From assembly GCA_038030265.1 (NCBI GenBank), contig CM075943.1, forward strand, positions 30,814,001-30,878,000: DNA of 64,000 bases, read 5' to 3'. Of the stretch, positions 13,601-29,000 are shown piece after piece (within the stretch, counting starts at the first letter, position 1; each line of letters starts with the position of its first letter). The stretch comes from Corythucha ciliata. Lineage: Eukaryota > Arthropoda > Insecta > Hemiptera > Tingidae. Under the pieces are notes generated by a model. That model was not told where the DNA came from. It did no database searches and worked only from the letters and a program-made list of their open reading frames with translations. Made by a program: the position numbers and the translations under genes.

Positions 13601-16600
13601 CGATGAGCAAACTGACGGGCCGTCAGGGCAACTCGCGCAGCTTCCATGACACCCGATGCAAGAATTCGTGGCGGTATCTTTTAAATAAAAAAAGGAATGT
13701 AAATTAAACAGAAAAATTAGTTAGACGGGATTTAATTATTTATTTATTTTCCTACTTTCGTAATATCCATCTGGACAACGTTGAAGGCAAAGGCTGAGAT
13801 CGGTGACGAATAGAAGGCCAGGAGCGCACGTTAGACAGCTGTCCTGCGTTGGTCCAGCGCATGTTTTACACGTTTCGTGACAAGCTGCGCTTTCTCCCAG
13901 TCTTCGGATCGTAACATAAAAATGTGAAGAAAAATAAAAAAAAATGATGACCCACAGAAATAGTACAGCTATTGACTCACTCATTCAAGTTGGTGTTTCC
14001 TCCTTCGTCAAAAGATACTTTAGTCATCTGAAAGCAAACACGAGAAAGCGATAAGCAGTTATTCAAACAATTAATTGAGAAAATTCGCAGCACTTACTTG
14101 ATTCTCAGATCCGGCCGCAAATAAATCAGATATTATTTTAAAACTGTTACTTGGCTGATAAAACTCGGTTGGGTTGGGGAAAAAAGATATTTCGGAGGGT
14201 TGAGCCGACGGAGCAAGTTTGAACGGGTTCGCGGGAGACTTCAGTCTTACGGGGTTTGTTTTGGTTCCGTAGAAAATAAGTTGCCACTTTCTTAAAATAC
14301 CTGACGCAAATTAAAAGTCGTACTTGAGAAGGTCCATTGACGAGACCAAAATAACCCGGAAAACAAACAGAGAACATAAAATTGAGGGGTTTACCAGGTT
14401 GGTTGACTTGGCGGTTACCAGCGTTGATAACTTGAAGAGTCCACCGTCCCTTGGGGTTTTCTCCCCAGAAGTGAACGGATAAGAAGGGCCAGTCGTCAAA
14501 ATTGGAAGAAACAACGTCTCGCGGTCTCTCCATTAGCAGGGTTGACGGCGTTCCTTGAGGCGAAGTTAAAACGAGTCTCAGATTTCCACGGGGGAAAAAT
14601 CTACACAAAAAACATGTTTTTGTAAGAAGAAAATGTAACACCCATCCAATAAAAAGTTCAACTTACCTAAGAGATACTTTGCACTGAACATGCTCGATGT
14701 ATCGAACTTCATTAACGGTGTCCGGGCAGCCTGAAGCGTCTACAGTCGTTGTAAGTACACTGGCGTATGTTGGGTCAACTTGCCTGTTTCAGACCATTTC
14801 AGCATTGTTAGTAAAAACAAAATATATGTAATAAAAAGATATCTAGAAAGCAAACCTGTCTTCGTTAACATCTGGTGACTTGCAGATGTGTTGGGGAGGA
14901 ACAGTCGTCCATTTTTCCGCTAGATCAACCATTGCTCCCCCGTCCATAAGACCGTAGCCGAACTTATGGCTCACTACAACAATAAATGGTAAACAGATCA
15001 TCCTTCAACTTATTCATCGAAATTTCATGCCTACCGTGTCTGTTGACTCCATTAGTGATCCAACCGTATTCTTTCATAAGAGGCTTAGGATTCGATGTCA
15101 TGACGACAATGTGCTGCATGTCACGCCACGTTAGATGAGGGTTGGCTTCGAGGGCCAATGCGCACATTCCTGATGCAAGAGGTGCAGACGCCGAAGTACC
15201 TGTGAAATTGAAAATTCGGTTAAAACTTGCACTACAAACAAAGATTGCGAGAAATGTACCTGTGTGTTCGACAGTGCAGATACGATCAGTTCTCAGTAGG
15301 CCGTCCATGTCGACTGTGGCAACGCTCTTATCATGACCAGGAGTTCCGGAACTGTAGGTCGTGGCAAGAGTAGAAGAGCATTCTTCCAAGTACCAAGGTT
15401 TGTACCTAAAAAACACATTTTATAGAATGTGAGGCTAAATGGAAGGAGAAAAAAATTACCCTCCTTGAGTTGCACTTGAAATGGACAGGGTGAAAATACT
15501 GTTCGTGTATCCATCGCAGTTGCACGAGTCAGTGTGCCGACCTCCGTTGCCACTTGCCCAGACAAATATGGAGCCCTTCCCTTGACGACCCTAACGCGTC
15601 ATGGCAGTCACAAAATTTGTCATTCAATCAAATCTGTGAGCTCTCACGGGAATTGGTCTATAAATGTACCGTTGTGACGCCGTTGATGAACGCTCTCCGA
15701 GCCAAAGGTCCAGGACCGTCGACTGTTTTACCGTCATCCTCTGGCCCCCAAGACGCCGAGTAGATATCGATGTGGTCAGGGTTTAATGATAGCGCTCTCG
15801 CTTCCACCGCGTCGTTCACACTCCCATCCAGCATTCTCACGCCTTTTGAAAATATTTCGTTATGATGATGAAAAATATGGGCGAGGGGGTAAAATCCCCT
15901 TTATTAATCAGTAACCAATAGCATACCTCCAATGCTTGCGTTAAAAGCAACGCCAACGCCGCAGTAGTTGTTATTGGCGACTGCGGCGACTTCACCTGCG
16001 CATCGTGTACCGTGTTTATTGTCACCGTTGTCTCGAGGCATCGGATCATCATCATTGCCATTGATGTCTGTGCTGGCTCGAGGATCCTAAAACAAGCGAA
16101 TAGTATAGCCAAATGAAATTCGAGCACTCCAGGACTCGAAGAAGCATGTTGCGAGAACAAAAGACGTCTTTAAAAATCCCCCCCCCCCACACTCATTCGT
16201 CCCAGACGTTGATACTTCATACAGCCCCGAGTGCACGAGAAATGGGGTAAATAGTAAATAATCAATCTAAGGACAATCTAGCCAACTAAATGCATTCAAT
16301 TGTGAACGTACAATCTACTTTCTTAGAGTGAAATTTCCTTCAGTTCAGTTTCTTACAGATTACAAAAAGTTGTAATTCCCAGGTCTTTCATTGTCGAAAA
16401 AACAGATCTTGATAGGCCCTTTCTCCTTTCCCGATGGATGGCTCACTACAAAGAAATCCCCCCCGGTAAAGCACTTCAAGCCCCAAGCCGGAGATTGACA
16501 TCACCGAAGTCATCACTTCCTCCAAGGCCTTCAGGTATCGTCCATTCTACCACGATATCTGACAAACAAAGTCTAGATTTCAGGCCAAAACAGAGGAACT

Positions 16601-19600
16601 GTGAATAGAGAACCTATTTTTTGTACGTTTTGTTGTGTAATATGTTGGAATCTGATTGTTAGAGTAAATTTGAATTTATTTTCCAGCAAAAATAAAAGTA
16701 TTTTGCCTCATAAAGTACCTATCTGTCAATAAAATGGCAATTTTGGTCAACGCAATTTAAGCCCTTTTGCACTTATACAGTCCGGTTCAGAAAAAGATTA
16801 CTCAACAATCTGTTCCTACATATTGGCTGACTAAAAAACTAATTGTAAGGATTTGACTCCAGAATCGGTCTGTACGTCGTTTTTCGACCCAAATAATCGA
16901 AACTTTTGGCTCCATTAACCTGTTGACCGTTAGCATTATTCGCAAAATAGCCAATTTGGACCGAAATCCGGTGTTTCGAAGAGAAAAGATGGCCCTAAAA
17001 GCCTATAACGAGCTATCCGGCCAAGAAGCTGGAAACATTGCTCTTAAGGCCCAGGTCGACCTCATGGGTTTAAAGTTCCGCATAGCCCTAAATCTGAGAG
17101 TAAGAGCTTAAACGCCTATCAGAATTTAGTGTTTTGCACACAAAATGGTTGAAACCATTTGGGTATGTTTATATAGGAGCGGTGACCAAAGAGGTGAGCT
17201 GCGAGAAAAGCAGAGCAGAGAAAATTTTCATATTTTTTTTTTTCCAAAGGAAATGTTTATGTCGAAGTTTCGTGACCCAAAAGTAGAGTGGTGTAATTTA
17301 TAGGCTCACTTTATCAGCCTAGAGGGGCCCTCTTAGCTCTTTTCTTTATTCACCGCTCCTATACAGGGTGTTCATGAATTAGCTGGACGGAAGAAAACCA
17401 GTTATGGGGCACATCATTTTCCATCGAAAGTACTATTTGGAGTTTTTGGAAATTCCGCCTTGTTTCTGAGATATCACACATTTTATGATTTTTTCACGAA
17501 TTCCCTTTTTTCCCACTTAAATGCTTGCCATACGCTCATAAAATGGTATTATCCCAAAACTAATCAGCTCATTGGAAAGAGCACAAAATTTCCTATAAAA
17601 TGTGTCCCCTTTCGGGTGAAAATTATTTTCGTACCATTCGTGAGAGCAGCCGATTTATTAAAGAAACTGGTGACTCAAATTTCCATACATTTTTCCGACG
17701 CAATTTTCACCTCTTCGCCATTGGGAAGAAAAAATTTGAAATCAGTGGAAAAACTTCCTTATTTTGTAAGCTTTCACCAGTTTCTTTGGTAAATCGACTG
17801 CTCTCACGTGTGGTACGAAGGTAATTTTCACCCGAAAGTGAAAACATTTTAAAGTAAATTTTGTGCTCTTTCCAATGAGCTGATTAGTTTTAGGCTAGTA
17901 CCATTTTATGAGGGAATGGCAGGCATATAAGTGGGAAAAAAGGGAATTCATGAAAAAATCATAAAATGTGTGATATCTCGGAAACAAAGAGGAATTTCCA
18001 AAAACTCCAAATAGTCATATCGATGGCAAATGGTATGCCGCTTAACTGGTTTTCTTCTGTCCAGCTAATTCATGAACACCCTGTATAAACATACCCTTAG
18101 AAATGCTTAAGGGGGAGTCGTACATTGTGTTTCCTCGACCCCCCTCCAATCATAACTCGCCTACTCGGCGTCACGTAAATTATCGCCCTATTTCTGTACC
18201 AATCCTGAGTTTAAAGATCTCATTTAAATCTCCAGGAAATTCCGCACGCCCGTACGATCTTGCTTTCCTAAATAAGTCGTCGAAAGAGCGTGAATTTTCA
18301 ACGTAAAAGTTTATGTGGGTTTGCACTTATTTTAGGGGTGAAATACGATAAAAGAAGATCGTACGCCCAATTGATTTAATTCTGACATTTAATCACCAAA
18401 ATGTTCATTTCCAACTCGAAACTTGTTTGGAGTAGTGGAAAGGATAATATGAGATTTGGCTATTTTTCCAAATTCTTGTCATTTTTCCGCTTATTTTTCA
18501 GAGTACCGATATGATATCCGCGAAAAAACAAAACAAATAGTGATCAGCATAGGCAATTAAAATTATTGTACGATTAAAAAAGAAGAAAAAAGTCGTGTCA
18601 TGGCGTAAATTTAGACAAAAATTAAGGAGTTCTCGAGACGGCTGCAGGCTAAATTTTGAGATTTTACGCTCTTGGACAAATGAATCACTCCCCACCACGA
18701 CAATCGAATACCGTTACAAGCGCTATCTCCTGCCAATAACTTGAGTTATACTTGTAACAGTATTTTTATAATGAAGATATAGGTATTCGCCTTGTTCATA
18801 ATTCAGGTAGCGCTGTAGTTGGCCATTTGGGAAACAGTTGTTGTGGGTGATTTCAATTAGAAACTAGTAGAAGACTGCCCACCTGAGCTAGTTCCCAAGT
18901 GGCCAACGACGGCGCTGCCCGAATTATGAAATAGGCGAATTGCGAACGAGTCAGTGGTAATAACTCAAAAACTCATTTCTTTGACTTGAAACAGTCTTCT
19001 ATGAAGGAAATAGTCGGAGATGCAGTCTTCATCACAAGTTGACCAGTAAATTATGAAGTTAACCTCAAAATCGGACGATTTGATGAGAGGAGAGCGAAGC
19101 ACGGTTCTGGAGGGGGGGGACACGAACATTTTCAAGTTTTATGTTCATGGATGTAGAAACGTGAAAAGAAGACGTGTTATTCTGTTGGAGGGCAATTGTT
19201 AATCCACCCGAGCGGCTTTAAATTTCATTTTAGAGCTCATTCGGGGTTAAATTCAGGACAATGCGCTAATTCGCAGTCTCACGATACAATTTTCGGACCA
19301 AAATTAAAATTAAGTTCGAAATATGAATTAAAGAAAACGATGTACCGTATAAGTAGGGGAGCCCACGATGCTAAATGGGGCTTTACCGTGAACCTAAAAT
19401 AAGCTCTCATTCAATAATCTGACGATTTGGAAGTGACGCAAACTCGTGGCACTTATCAGAATGTGCAAAAAAAAAATCGTCATTTTGAAATACTCGAGCG
19501 TGTCAGATTAAGATATATATGCTTCATACTGACGTCCTAAACGTGCTCTCCAGTAATCTGACGATTATCTGGAGAGATTCGCCTAATCTGACACTTTTTA

Positions 19601-19969
19601 AAAAAATATCGCTATATTTGGTGCCTAAGTCCTACTTTTCTGCACCATTTTCGAAAGAGTAAGTTGAGGTTAACTGAAACTGTGATGTAAAGGACCTTTT
19701 TCTTGATATGAGAGAGAAAAGCGCAATTTTTTTAAACTTCATTATTCAACACGTATGGCAACCTATTCAGTAAAATTTAGCGCCGGCGCTATCCACCCGA
19801 ACTCCCGAATTGGAAAATATGTTTTACACAAGACGGGTGGGCGCTAAGTTTCACTGAATTGGTATTTCGGCTTATGGAAATCGTCAGATCATATATTTTT
19901 CGTTATCCTTGAATTATTCCCTTCAAAATAAAATAAAAAATTAGCCACGCTCGAGAATGTCAAGATGAC

Positions 19970-20004
<35 letters not shown>

Positions 20005-23000
20005 GTTTGTAGGCCTCGTCCGTGTCTTTGCGTCACTCTTAAATTGTCAGATTAGTGGAATACAGACTTTTTAGTATGTAATTAATTCCCATTTCCTTAA
20101 TCTGACGCGCTCGAGAATGTCTGATGATCAATTTTTTTTTTACTAATCTGACGCTTTATCCTTGACGGGCGGCCACATATACAGTGTGTAACGGGAAAAT
20201 GGGGCATAATTGAAATAAGTGATTCTACATCACATGTGGGTCAAAAATGACTATATGGACCACGGTCCGAATATTAACCGTTTCCGAGAAATCGCAGTAT
20301 TCCCGAATTTCTATGCATCAGGAGTTTTCTTCAAAACTCGGTCGGTATCTTAGCAACTATTGATCCTAGGAAAATTTCAAGAACACCGTTGGAAAGAGCA
20401 CAAAATTTCCCTCAAGATAATTGTAAATTTGGGGTAGTTCGTGAAATTTGGGCATGCTTAACGTTCGGCTGAATAGCCGCTTCCTTGAATTTCTCTGTTC
20501 TTACATGTTATTCAGCCAGCTGTCATTTTACTGACAGCTCTCGGAGGAAGAGTAGGAATTCTGGTAAAACTTCTACAATTATTTAGCTTTCAAATGACCT
20601 GCTTTGTTCGGGGTTTTGTCCTTTTTTCGTGGAGCAACAGTTCAAACACACCACTGCTCACAATTTCACATAAATTAAGCGGTTCTTACACTAAAGCGAC
20701 ACCGCTGGGGATAATTTTCGCGGCTTGAGAAATAAGAAGTTTTTTAGTTACACATCTGACTTTTCAGGCAGCGAAAATGTTCCTCCATGAATTCACGTTG
20801 GTTTAAAGCCCCATGCACACGATGCATTTTTTGAAGGAGGATTGTTTTGAAAAACCATCCGGTCACTACTGGGGATCATTTTTTTTTTTTTTTTTTTCAC
20901 CCTGCATGTAAACATGCTTCGAAAAATGCGTTGTGTGCACCGTGCTTAAGAAACGCTTTTAGCGGTTGTCACACCGATGCGAATTCCAGTTAGAGGCATA
21001 ACACACTAGACGACAGTCGTCGCGACCGGCGACAGAGAAGTCGTTGGTTTCTATTGAACTCTGAGGGGGCGTTTCGGAGTACAGGTTGAGTGAAAAAAGA
21101 GTCGCCCCGGGAGTCGCGTGACTTTCCAAGTCGCCAGTCGCGGCGACAGCCGTCTAGCGTGTTATTTCCCTTATGTCCGTATTTATGAACGTTCCTTGAC
21201 ATTAAGGAACCCTTGAGATTCATTAAAGCAGATGTTTTTATTGTAATCAAAACTGTTCTCAACGGTTCCTTGACTCAAGGAAGCTTCAAGAAACGTTCAT
21301 AAATACGGCCCTTAGAATATGCTTTGGTGAAAGAACCGCTTTACTCAAAATAGAAAGATGTTGCAACCAGTCCCGTGAACGCTAAAGTTAATTTTTATGT
21401 ACGCGTTAGTAAACATTTCGTTGGTTGAAATGTGAATAGCGTTAACGTTAGCGTTAGCGGAGCTGTTTGCAAAATTTCTCTATTAGCTCATCTTTCTAAC
21501 CGAATGAAAAAAAAAGAAAGAAAAAAAAAATTGTAAATGTGTGATCCTCAAGCAGTAACCAATATTGCTAACTTAAGCAGAACGAGGAGTTTCAATAAGA
21601 TTAATGTCTGAAGTGTCCCTTGACGCGATGATATCTGCCGAAGAAAATGGCCCCTTTGGGAAGTGCCTTTCTCCCAAACCCTCTACATCCAACTTTGTCA
21701 GAATAAACTTAGATAAGATGCAGCGTTCCAAGCTCATTTACAAGGAAATCTGTAATTTTACCAGCTTAATTTATGCCAACGTGGAGGCTCCTGGGAGTCC
21801 TGGGGGGGGGGGGGGCTTTCCATTTCCCGAGGGATAACTACTACTGCATAGTTTTATCCTGCTTTTTTCTCCCGTTTTCAGCTGTGCTGGGATAAATAAT
21901 TCCACTAGGGAATTATAGTTTTACTTATTACCGAACTTGTTTGTCATAAATCAAAATTTTTCATTTTTTACCAATTTGAAGTTTGCAGATGTAATAGTCG
22001 AAAGCGTAGGAGATCGAAACATCCCTCGTCGACAGGGCTGTCGTGGGGGAAGCTATGTTAATTACGCTGGATGAGCAGCCAACACACTCATACTTGGTTT
22101 CTCAATGAGGTTTGCTGACTGGATGGACAAGGATACAGCCGGAAATTAGGCGAACCATAAGGAGGAAAGTAAGCTTTTCTCTTTTCTTTAATCGCCTTTA
22201 ATAATTTAATGTCGCAAGCAGTAAAATTCAAAAAATAACTGATGGCCAGCAGCGCCCCATCGAAAGGATAACTGCGCCATTAAATTTATCAAACGGATTG
22301 TTCCACCAAAAAACGGATAAATACCGTTATTGTAACTTAAACTGATTTTTACGCTCCAACAGAGATTCAATCAATTGATGGGAATAAATTAATGGAGCGC
22401 TAAAACGTTGGTATAGTAAGATAAAATTAATTATACTGCGCCGATCAACAAAATAGAAATTAAAAACTCAGGCGAAAGAAAAGAGTGCCGCGAAATTACT
22501 TCAGAAATAAAAAGGAAGAGCAGAATAAAAAATAAAGAATAACAAACATTTTTTTTTTAAATACGTGATTTGTCAAACAGATGAGTGCCTACTTCTCAAA
22601 GCATAACCAGCAAAACATTATTCATATCCATACCACTTCAAGACCGTAACTGTGCGGGTAAGAAAAAAAAATTGGAAGCAAAAGGGAATAAACTCAGTGA
22701 AAGAAGGAGAAGAAAACACTTGGGGAAACTCTTACTTAGAAGGAGTGAAGGAGAAACCATCCATCCATCTTTCTCAAACCCATTTCTTCTTCTATCAAAA
22801 ATAATCTCAACCTTAAGCCCTCTGGAAATCTTATACTATTAAGCTGAAGGACTAAATGAATACATATTCAGTTAGCGAGGGCACTTACACTAAGCATCAC
22901 ACTCGTTCTTAATGAAGCAGAAAGCGCAAAAAAAAAAGATAAAAGATAGTACTTACATAATTTTGTGCGAGGTCCGGGTGATTTGTTTGAATTCCATCGT

Positions 23001-26000
23001 CCAAAATTGACACGACAACGCCCTTACCGGAGTATCCTTTTGCCCAAGCAGGAGTTACATTCATGTCGAACCCATCTTTCGCTCCTCCATTCTGTGACAA
23101 ATAAAATAATAGTTCATTACAAGTGCACCTTTTTTCGTGGTTCCAATTAAAACAGACGACAAAGCAACGCCGACGCTGTCGAAAAAACCCGTCGTGACTT
23201 CTCAAATGTCACGGCCATGAAGTTTTTTATTAATTAAAAGAGAATAAAAAACCAAAACAAAGAAACGAGGAAAAAATTATTTTATTTTGTTCAATTCCAC
23301 TATTACGTAACAATTTGAGTCAATTATCTTCGAGGTCCTAATAAATCACATCTGCCTCATGCACGTACAATTTATTAGGGGAAGCAGATACAATCATAAT
23401 TTATTTTACTGAGTGTGTACAAGTCCTGTATAGTATTAGAACAAAATTCAATGACTGACTGTTTTAGCCACACTCTTAAAAGGGAAAAATGAACATTAAG
23501 AAGAAACGATTTGATGGTTACATTTAGATGTCCACAACAACAAGTCCGGCCCAGGTGCGGATCCATTGCCACTACAATCGCGCAAGGATCATCGAATATC
23601 GCCTGGGTGCACGAACCATTCAGTTGTGGGAGGCTGAAAGGGTTTTCTACATACCTCCCCCAGTAAAAGGCCTCTCATCCGGTCTTTTCTTTGATGATTG
23701 TCTAGGTCACGGAATTCCATTATTAAACAAACTAGAGTTTATACGAAAAGTGTGTCTGCACAAAAAGAATCACTAAGCAATTTCTGTTTCGCTAATACGC
23801 TTCAAGTAGTTTGAAGACCGGTCTTTTTCGGTCCAGTCCTCACAAAAAGACCGATACGGACCGGGTTAAATTACAGCTCGGACCGAAGACAGGCCCGTCA
23901 ATAAAAAGGCTCGGACCGGTACGAAGACAGAAACGAATTCCGGTTAAAGACCGGAACCGGTTTCACCCCTACTCGTCGTTTAAGTCTAACCAACCTTTCC
24001 ATGACGTTGACTAATCTTTGTCATAATTGACCGTGACAACCCAGCCACTGGCTGTTATGCCACCAATATCTTATTGTTGAGTCTAAATTGATCCCCAAAA
24101 CGGGTCAGTTTTCGACAACGGTTTACAAGAACAATTTTATGGAAGTGTAGAAAACCATGTGATTTCATTGACTTATTCTGAAAAATTGAATGAAACCAGA
24201 TGATTTTTTTCAAAAGTGTAGCACTCGCGAAACAATGGAACGGACCTATTATGTGAATGTTGACCTTTGATTTAGTCATTTTTGTTTTTTAAAAATTTTA
24301 GTAAATTGACGCTCGATGTGGTGGTTGTATCTTTCTTCTGTTAAGCCAGCTGGTTTCTTGAGAATGGGAAGCTTCCCCGAAACTAGTCGAAAAAATAAAT
24401 AATAATTAAAATTGTTGTGACTACTCGAATAATTGTTTAATTTACTTCACGCAGAAGTCCAAATAGGAGGAGGAAGGGGTCTCGGATCCATCAAATTGTT
24501 CTTGTAAACCGTTGTTGAAAACTGACCCGTTTTGGGGATCAATTTAGACCCAACAATAAGATATTGGTGGCATAACAGCCAGTTGCTGGGTTGTCACGGC
24601 CAATTATGACAAAGATTAGTCAACATCTTGGCGAAAAAGTGGGTTTTGGGGGAAACTGAGAGTACCGTCGGTCGGTTCCGTCAAGGTGTTTGGAACATGT
24701 TCGGAGCAGAGTTACCATGGGACCTGCCAATAAAATTTAAGATGATAAAATTTTATTGGTTCAACAATTGAGGCTAACAAATTAATTACGTAATGAAATA
24801 CGTATGTAGGTACTCTCAAAAATGATAAATGTGTAACTTTGGGTAACAAGACTGGCTGTAAATTAAATTCACGGATCGTGGAACGGCGAGGCTTAATAAA
24901 ATAACATGCATAATAAGTATATTTAAGATGTCCGTGGAAACCTCTAAACCCGCATTTTACTGAACTCCTCCGCCTGATAACCCCTCACCACCACCCCTGA
25001 CAATAATGTACAACAAGAAAAGAAAGTTTCCCGTCAAGTTGAGTTTGGGCCTTTATCAAATTACGTGATATTACTACAAGCAATATACGTGCATGTACTG
25101 CAAGTTAAGGGATAGTTGAGATCGTCCTTCTTCCTAATCTAATATTCTTCTCCTTGGCTGTCTTTTATACTTTCCCCGTTATTCTCGGACAAGTTTCGCA
25201 ACATTTTCTAGTGAAGAATTATATCTTTTAATTCATTTGGATGAGGAAATGTTGAAGTAAATCCACAAAATTTGAGTGAAGTTCATAATATGACGAAATT
25301 GGACCTCCCAAAATAAAAATGACTCGGTAAGGTTTTGTCTAAGAGGTAAGGTGGCTTCAAATCAGCACTGCACACTATATGTATATCCGTTCTTTTGTGT
25401 GCGAGGGGGCGAGTGATATTTTATAGTTAGTGTCAAGGTTTGTTAAGTCAGTTCCATTACGTTACTGGAACTAAACGAACCCGAGGAAGTGTTCAAAATT
25501 AACGTGGGGATCAAATACCTCAGAAACAGCTAACCGGCTCGAAAATTGCATTCAGGTACACGGAACTCGTAAGAAAAAACAGGTTTGAAAAGTTAGTTTT
25601 CGGTCGAATCTTTAGATTTCCGACCGAATTCACATTTGCGTGTAGTCACCACGATTATTCGCACCACGGCCGCAGGGAAAGTATTACCTATATTATGAGG
25701 AAATCATATACGACAGTAAAACTTATACTTTCATTCCATGAAATTGAATGAATGAGCTCCAAGTACGGAGTGGAGTGAAATGACTATTTTCATATTTTCA
25801 ATTTAGCGCAATTTTATTTCTGTTATAACATCCGTTCAATATTAATGAATACATAAAATGCTATCCTATGCACAGAATATTATTCTGCTCACAGAATAAA
25901 TAATACACAACATTTTATTTATTCATTAATAATTGGACCAAAACCTTCACAACGTCGCCAAAAGAAAAATTAAAATAACGTCCGTTCGTTCTTGCCCTCT

Positions 26001-29000
26001 CAAGAAAAATGTGTCCGTGAACCGTGGCAAGAAAGTAATTCGCTTTAGGGACTCAGATTCGTCTCTCTAGCCGATTTCTTAGGGCCTTAAAAGTCACTGT
26101 CTCACACGCTTCATCTGATTTTAATTTTATTTTACTATTTATTTCATTTTATTTATTTTTTTGTAAAGTAGGTAATAGGATTGTTGTACTTACCAAATAC
26201 CACTCCTCTTTGAACAGTGGGTCCGCAAAACTCGTGAGGCTTCGCCCGTGGTGCGCAGCACCAAAATAGGAAGAGAAGTCAGCAGGAAATCCTCCAAATC
26301 CAGTGTTAGCATAATCCCTTTTCTTTCTTCTTTTTTCGTGCTGTTGCTGAACCCAAGTTACCTAAGTAACATAGAAGCAAAGAAGAGTTGAAAAATAAAT
26401 TGACTTGGAAATAAGAGTTGGTGTGCGGGGGGGGGGGATAATAGGTAGAAACATACAAACAAGCACATTAAAAAATTGTCCGTCAAGTCTAGAGTAGGTA
26501 GAAAGTCAGTGTTTTCCGCAACCGAAAAATGATACGGACGGCCGAATTCATTCTCTTTTTAAGGTTCAGAAAACACTATACATATAGTTTTCCGAAAACT
26601 ATAATTTGTTGTTGTTGAAATTTTAGAATATCTGCCTCTTGGTCACGCCCGAATGTATATGTAGACAAATTGTCCTGTTGCAGTGGCCGATGCGCCAAAA
26701 AATACAGAATTTCACAGGAAAGCACGTATCTCCGTGTTTAACATGAGTTTCTTCTAGCTATTTAAGACGCCATCGGAAAGGCGGACGTATATTAAACAAG
26801 CAGAGACCATTAGTGCATGTTATTTATAACGTGCTGAGTTTTAACTCAGCAGATGAGAATAACCTTTACGTGTCGCTGGCTCCCTGTCATGTTTGGCAAT
26901 AAGGATTTTACGCGTTCGGGAAGAGGACATGTCTCTAATATATTTTTGTTTTTATGTACGTATAGACCACACAAAAAAACAGCGTTTCAAGGAGGATTAC
27001 ACAGGAGGGGGCAAAATCTGTCCGATTGTCTTGGTGAAGCTTATACCTTGCTCCATTAACAACAACTCTTAGTGACTTTTTCAGTCTGACACTGACAAGG
27101 ACTTTCTCTTCTCGTCGCCCTTTTAAATGGCTCCAGTCTTCGATTTTTAAACTTTGTTTCTGACAGAGTATTTGTTATATTTGTGTCCTGCTTCACACGG
27201 CTTCAAAGGAGGCACATAGTATTTACGTGTCGACCATGGACGGTACTTGAAACGAAACATATAATAATCATATCCATTTCCATACGTATAACAATAATTA
27301 CATCCAATAAAATGAGCTAACGTGTTAATCAAACCGGTAATTTGTGCGACCTTAGCTTTGCCAAGGTTTACCAGCCGACACACCCTTGAGAAATCCTGAC
27401 CGGACCACCCTTGTTTTCATTATAAAAATAAGTAATTTTTTCCGACGACAGGTATGAGCAAATGGAAAAAGGAAAGAACGAAATAATAAATTAAAATATT
27501 TACGTGTATCTTCCTACTTGAAAAGCATCCCGGTAGGTAAAATCGCGATGAATTTTCACCAGTGCCCTGTGGTGACCGAACCCTCTCCCAAGTGAGATTC
27601 CAAACTTGAAATCAATGGTCATTTAAAGTAATAACGTAGCAAAAAAATTTATCTGAAAAAGAAATACTCCAATTCGTCAACAGTCTAGCCATCTCTGTAC
27701 GACCTTCCTCTTCTTCTCAGGAACTATATACCAACAACCTCTTTTTGCACTTTTATTGAATGCACTTCGGGCATCTTAAACTGCTCAAAAACCAACATTT
27801 GCTTGACTAGCAGCTTAGCTTGACAAAAACGCCTGGCAAAATCGGAAAGACGGCAAGCCGCGGTTACTGGGGGCAACTTTTGGCTGTTGATAAGAAAAGG
27901 CGCAAAAACAAACTACCCCCCCCCCCCACCCAAAAACTAGACCAACAAAAACTATTAGACAAAAAAAACAGTTTAAGATGCTGATGAGGGGCTACGGTCT
28001 AAGCCAGCATTCAATAAAACATCAAAAAGAGGTTGTTGTTGTTAGTTCTAGAGAAGAAGAGGAAGGTCGTAGTCGTTGGAGTAAGAACCGGGAAGAAAGG
28101 AAAAGAAGGTGGAGTATCCATCTCTCTATATTCGCGTAGTACATATACATACAGGGTGTTTCAGGAGGAATGATCAGGACTTTAACCAGTCGTAGTACTA
28201 ACGAGGACAAACCAAAATCACCATATGAACATAGGGTCGAAAACGCTTTATTTTCGAGTTAGAGGTATTTTTGTCATTTTTCGGCCAAATGCGTTCTTCT
28301 CGTCAATAATCATTTCTAGCGTCCTAGCCATTCGTAACAGAACAATACCGATTACATTTCTGAAAAGAGCAGAAATTTTGGGTTTAAGAAACGCTGTTGC
28401 AACTAACCGAACTAATGTTTAAGTATTTTTTTTTATTTCTTGAAAAAGAGAAAAAGTGCCAATGCGATTTTTACCGTTTCCTTCAAAGACGAATCTTTCG
28501 AAGTCTTCGGTGGTAAAGGTACGGTTAAGTTATTGTAAAAACATGCCAGTGTTGTAAGCTACAAAATGGCTTTTTAAATTTTAAAATCGACGCGTTTTTG
28601 ACTGAAATAGGTCAGGGAACTTTCAGAAATTCCTGATCAGATCGTCAAATTGAGCCACATTTCACCAAGCATAAAAAATTGAAAACAGCTATTTCCGCGT
28701 CGGTCTTTGAATGTGCACAAAGAAATAATTTCATAAAACGAATACCTCAAGTTTTTTGCCAAATAATTAATTTATCCTCTCCTCCCTCGCCTATCACCTA
28801 CACCTCAACAATAACAAATACATGTTATTTTGTCAAATTATTACTCCCTCCCATCCCCCCTCCTCACTTACCCATCAGCAATTCCAAAATCTCAACAAAA
28901 TGATCTAAAAGTTGTACTTTTGTTGGTGGGTAGTTGAGGCCGATAGTGGGCCTCAATGGGAGGGGAAGGGGGAGGTCATTTTCAAACTAAATAACATTAC

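Noticed and set aside
14098..14154. A separate 57-base linker exon after a cag at 14155
   Set aside because: The reading frame is open across this site up to 14300 and includes the conserved WQLIFYGT, so it is one exon.
17460..17824. ORFs of 110 and 74 residues
   Set aside because: Both lie in the arms of the CAGGGTG foldback and have no coding character.
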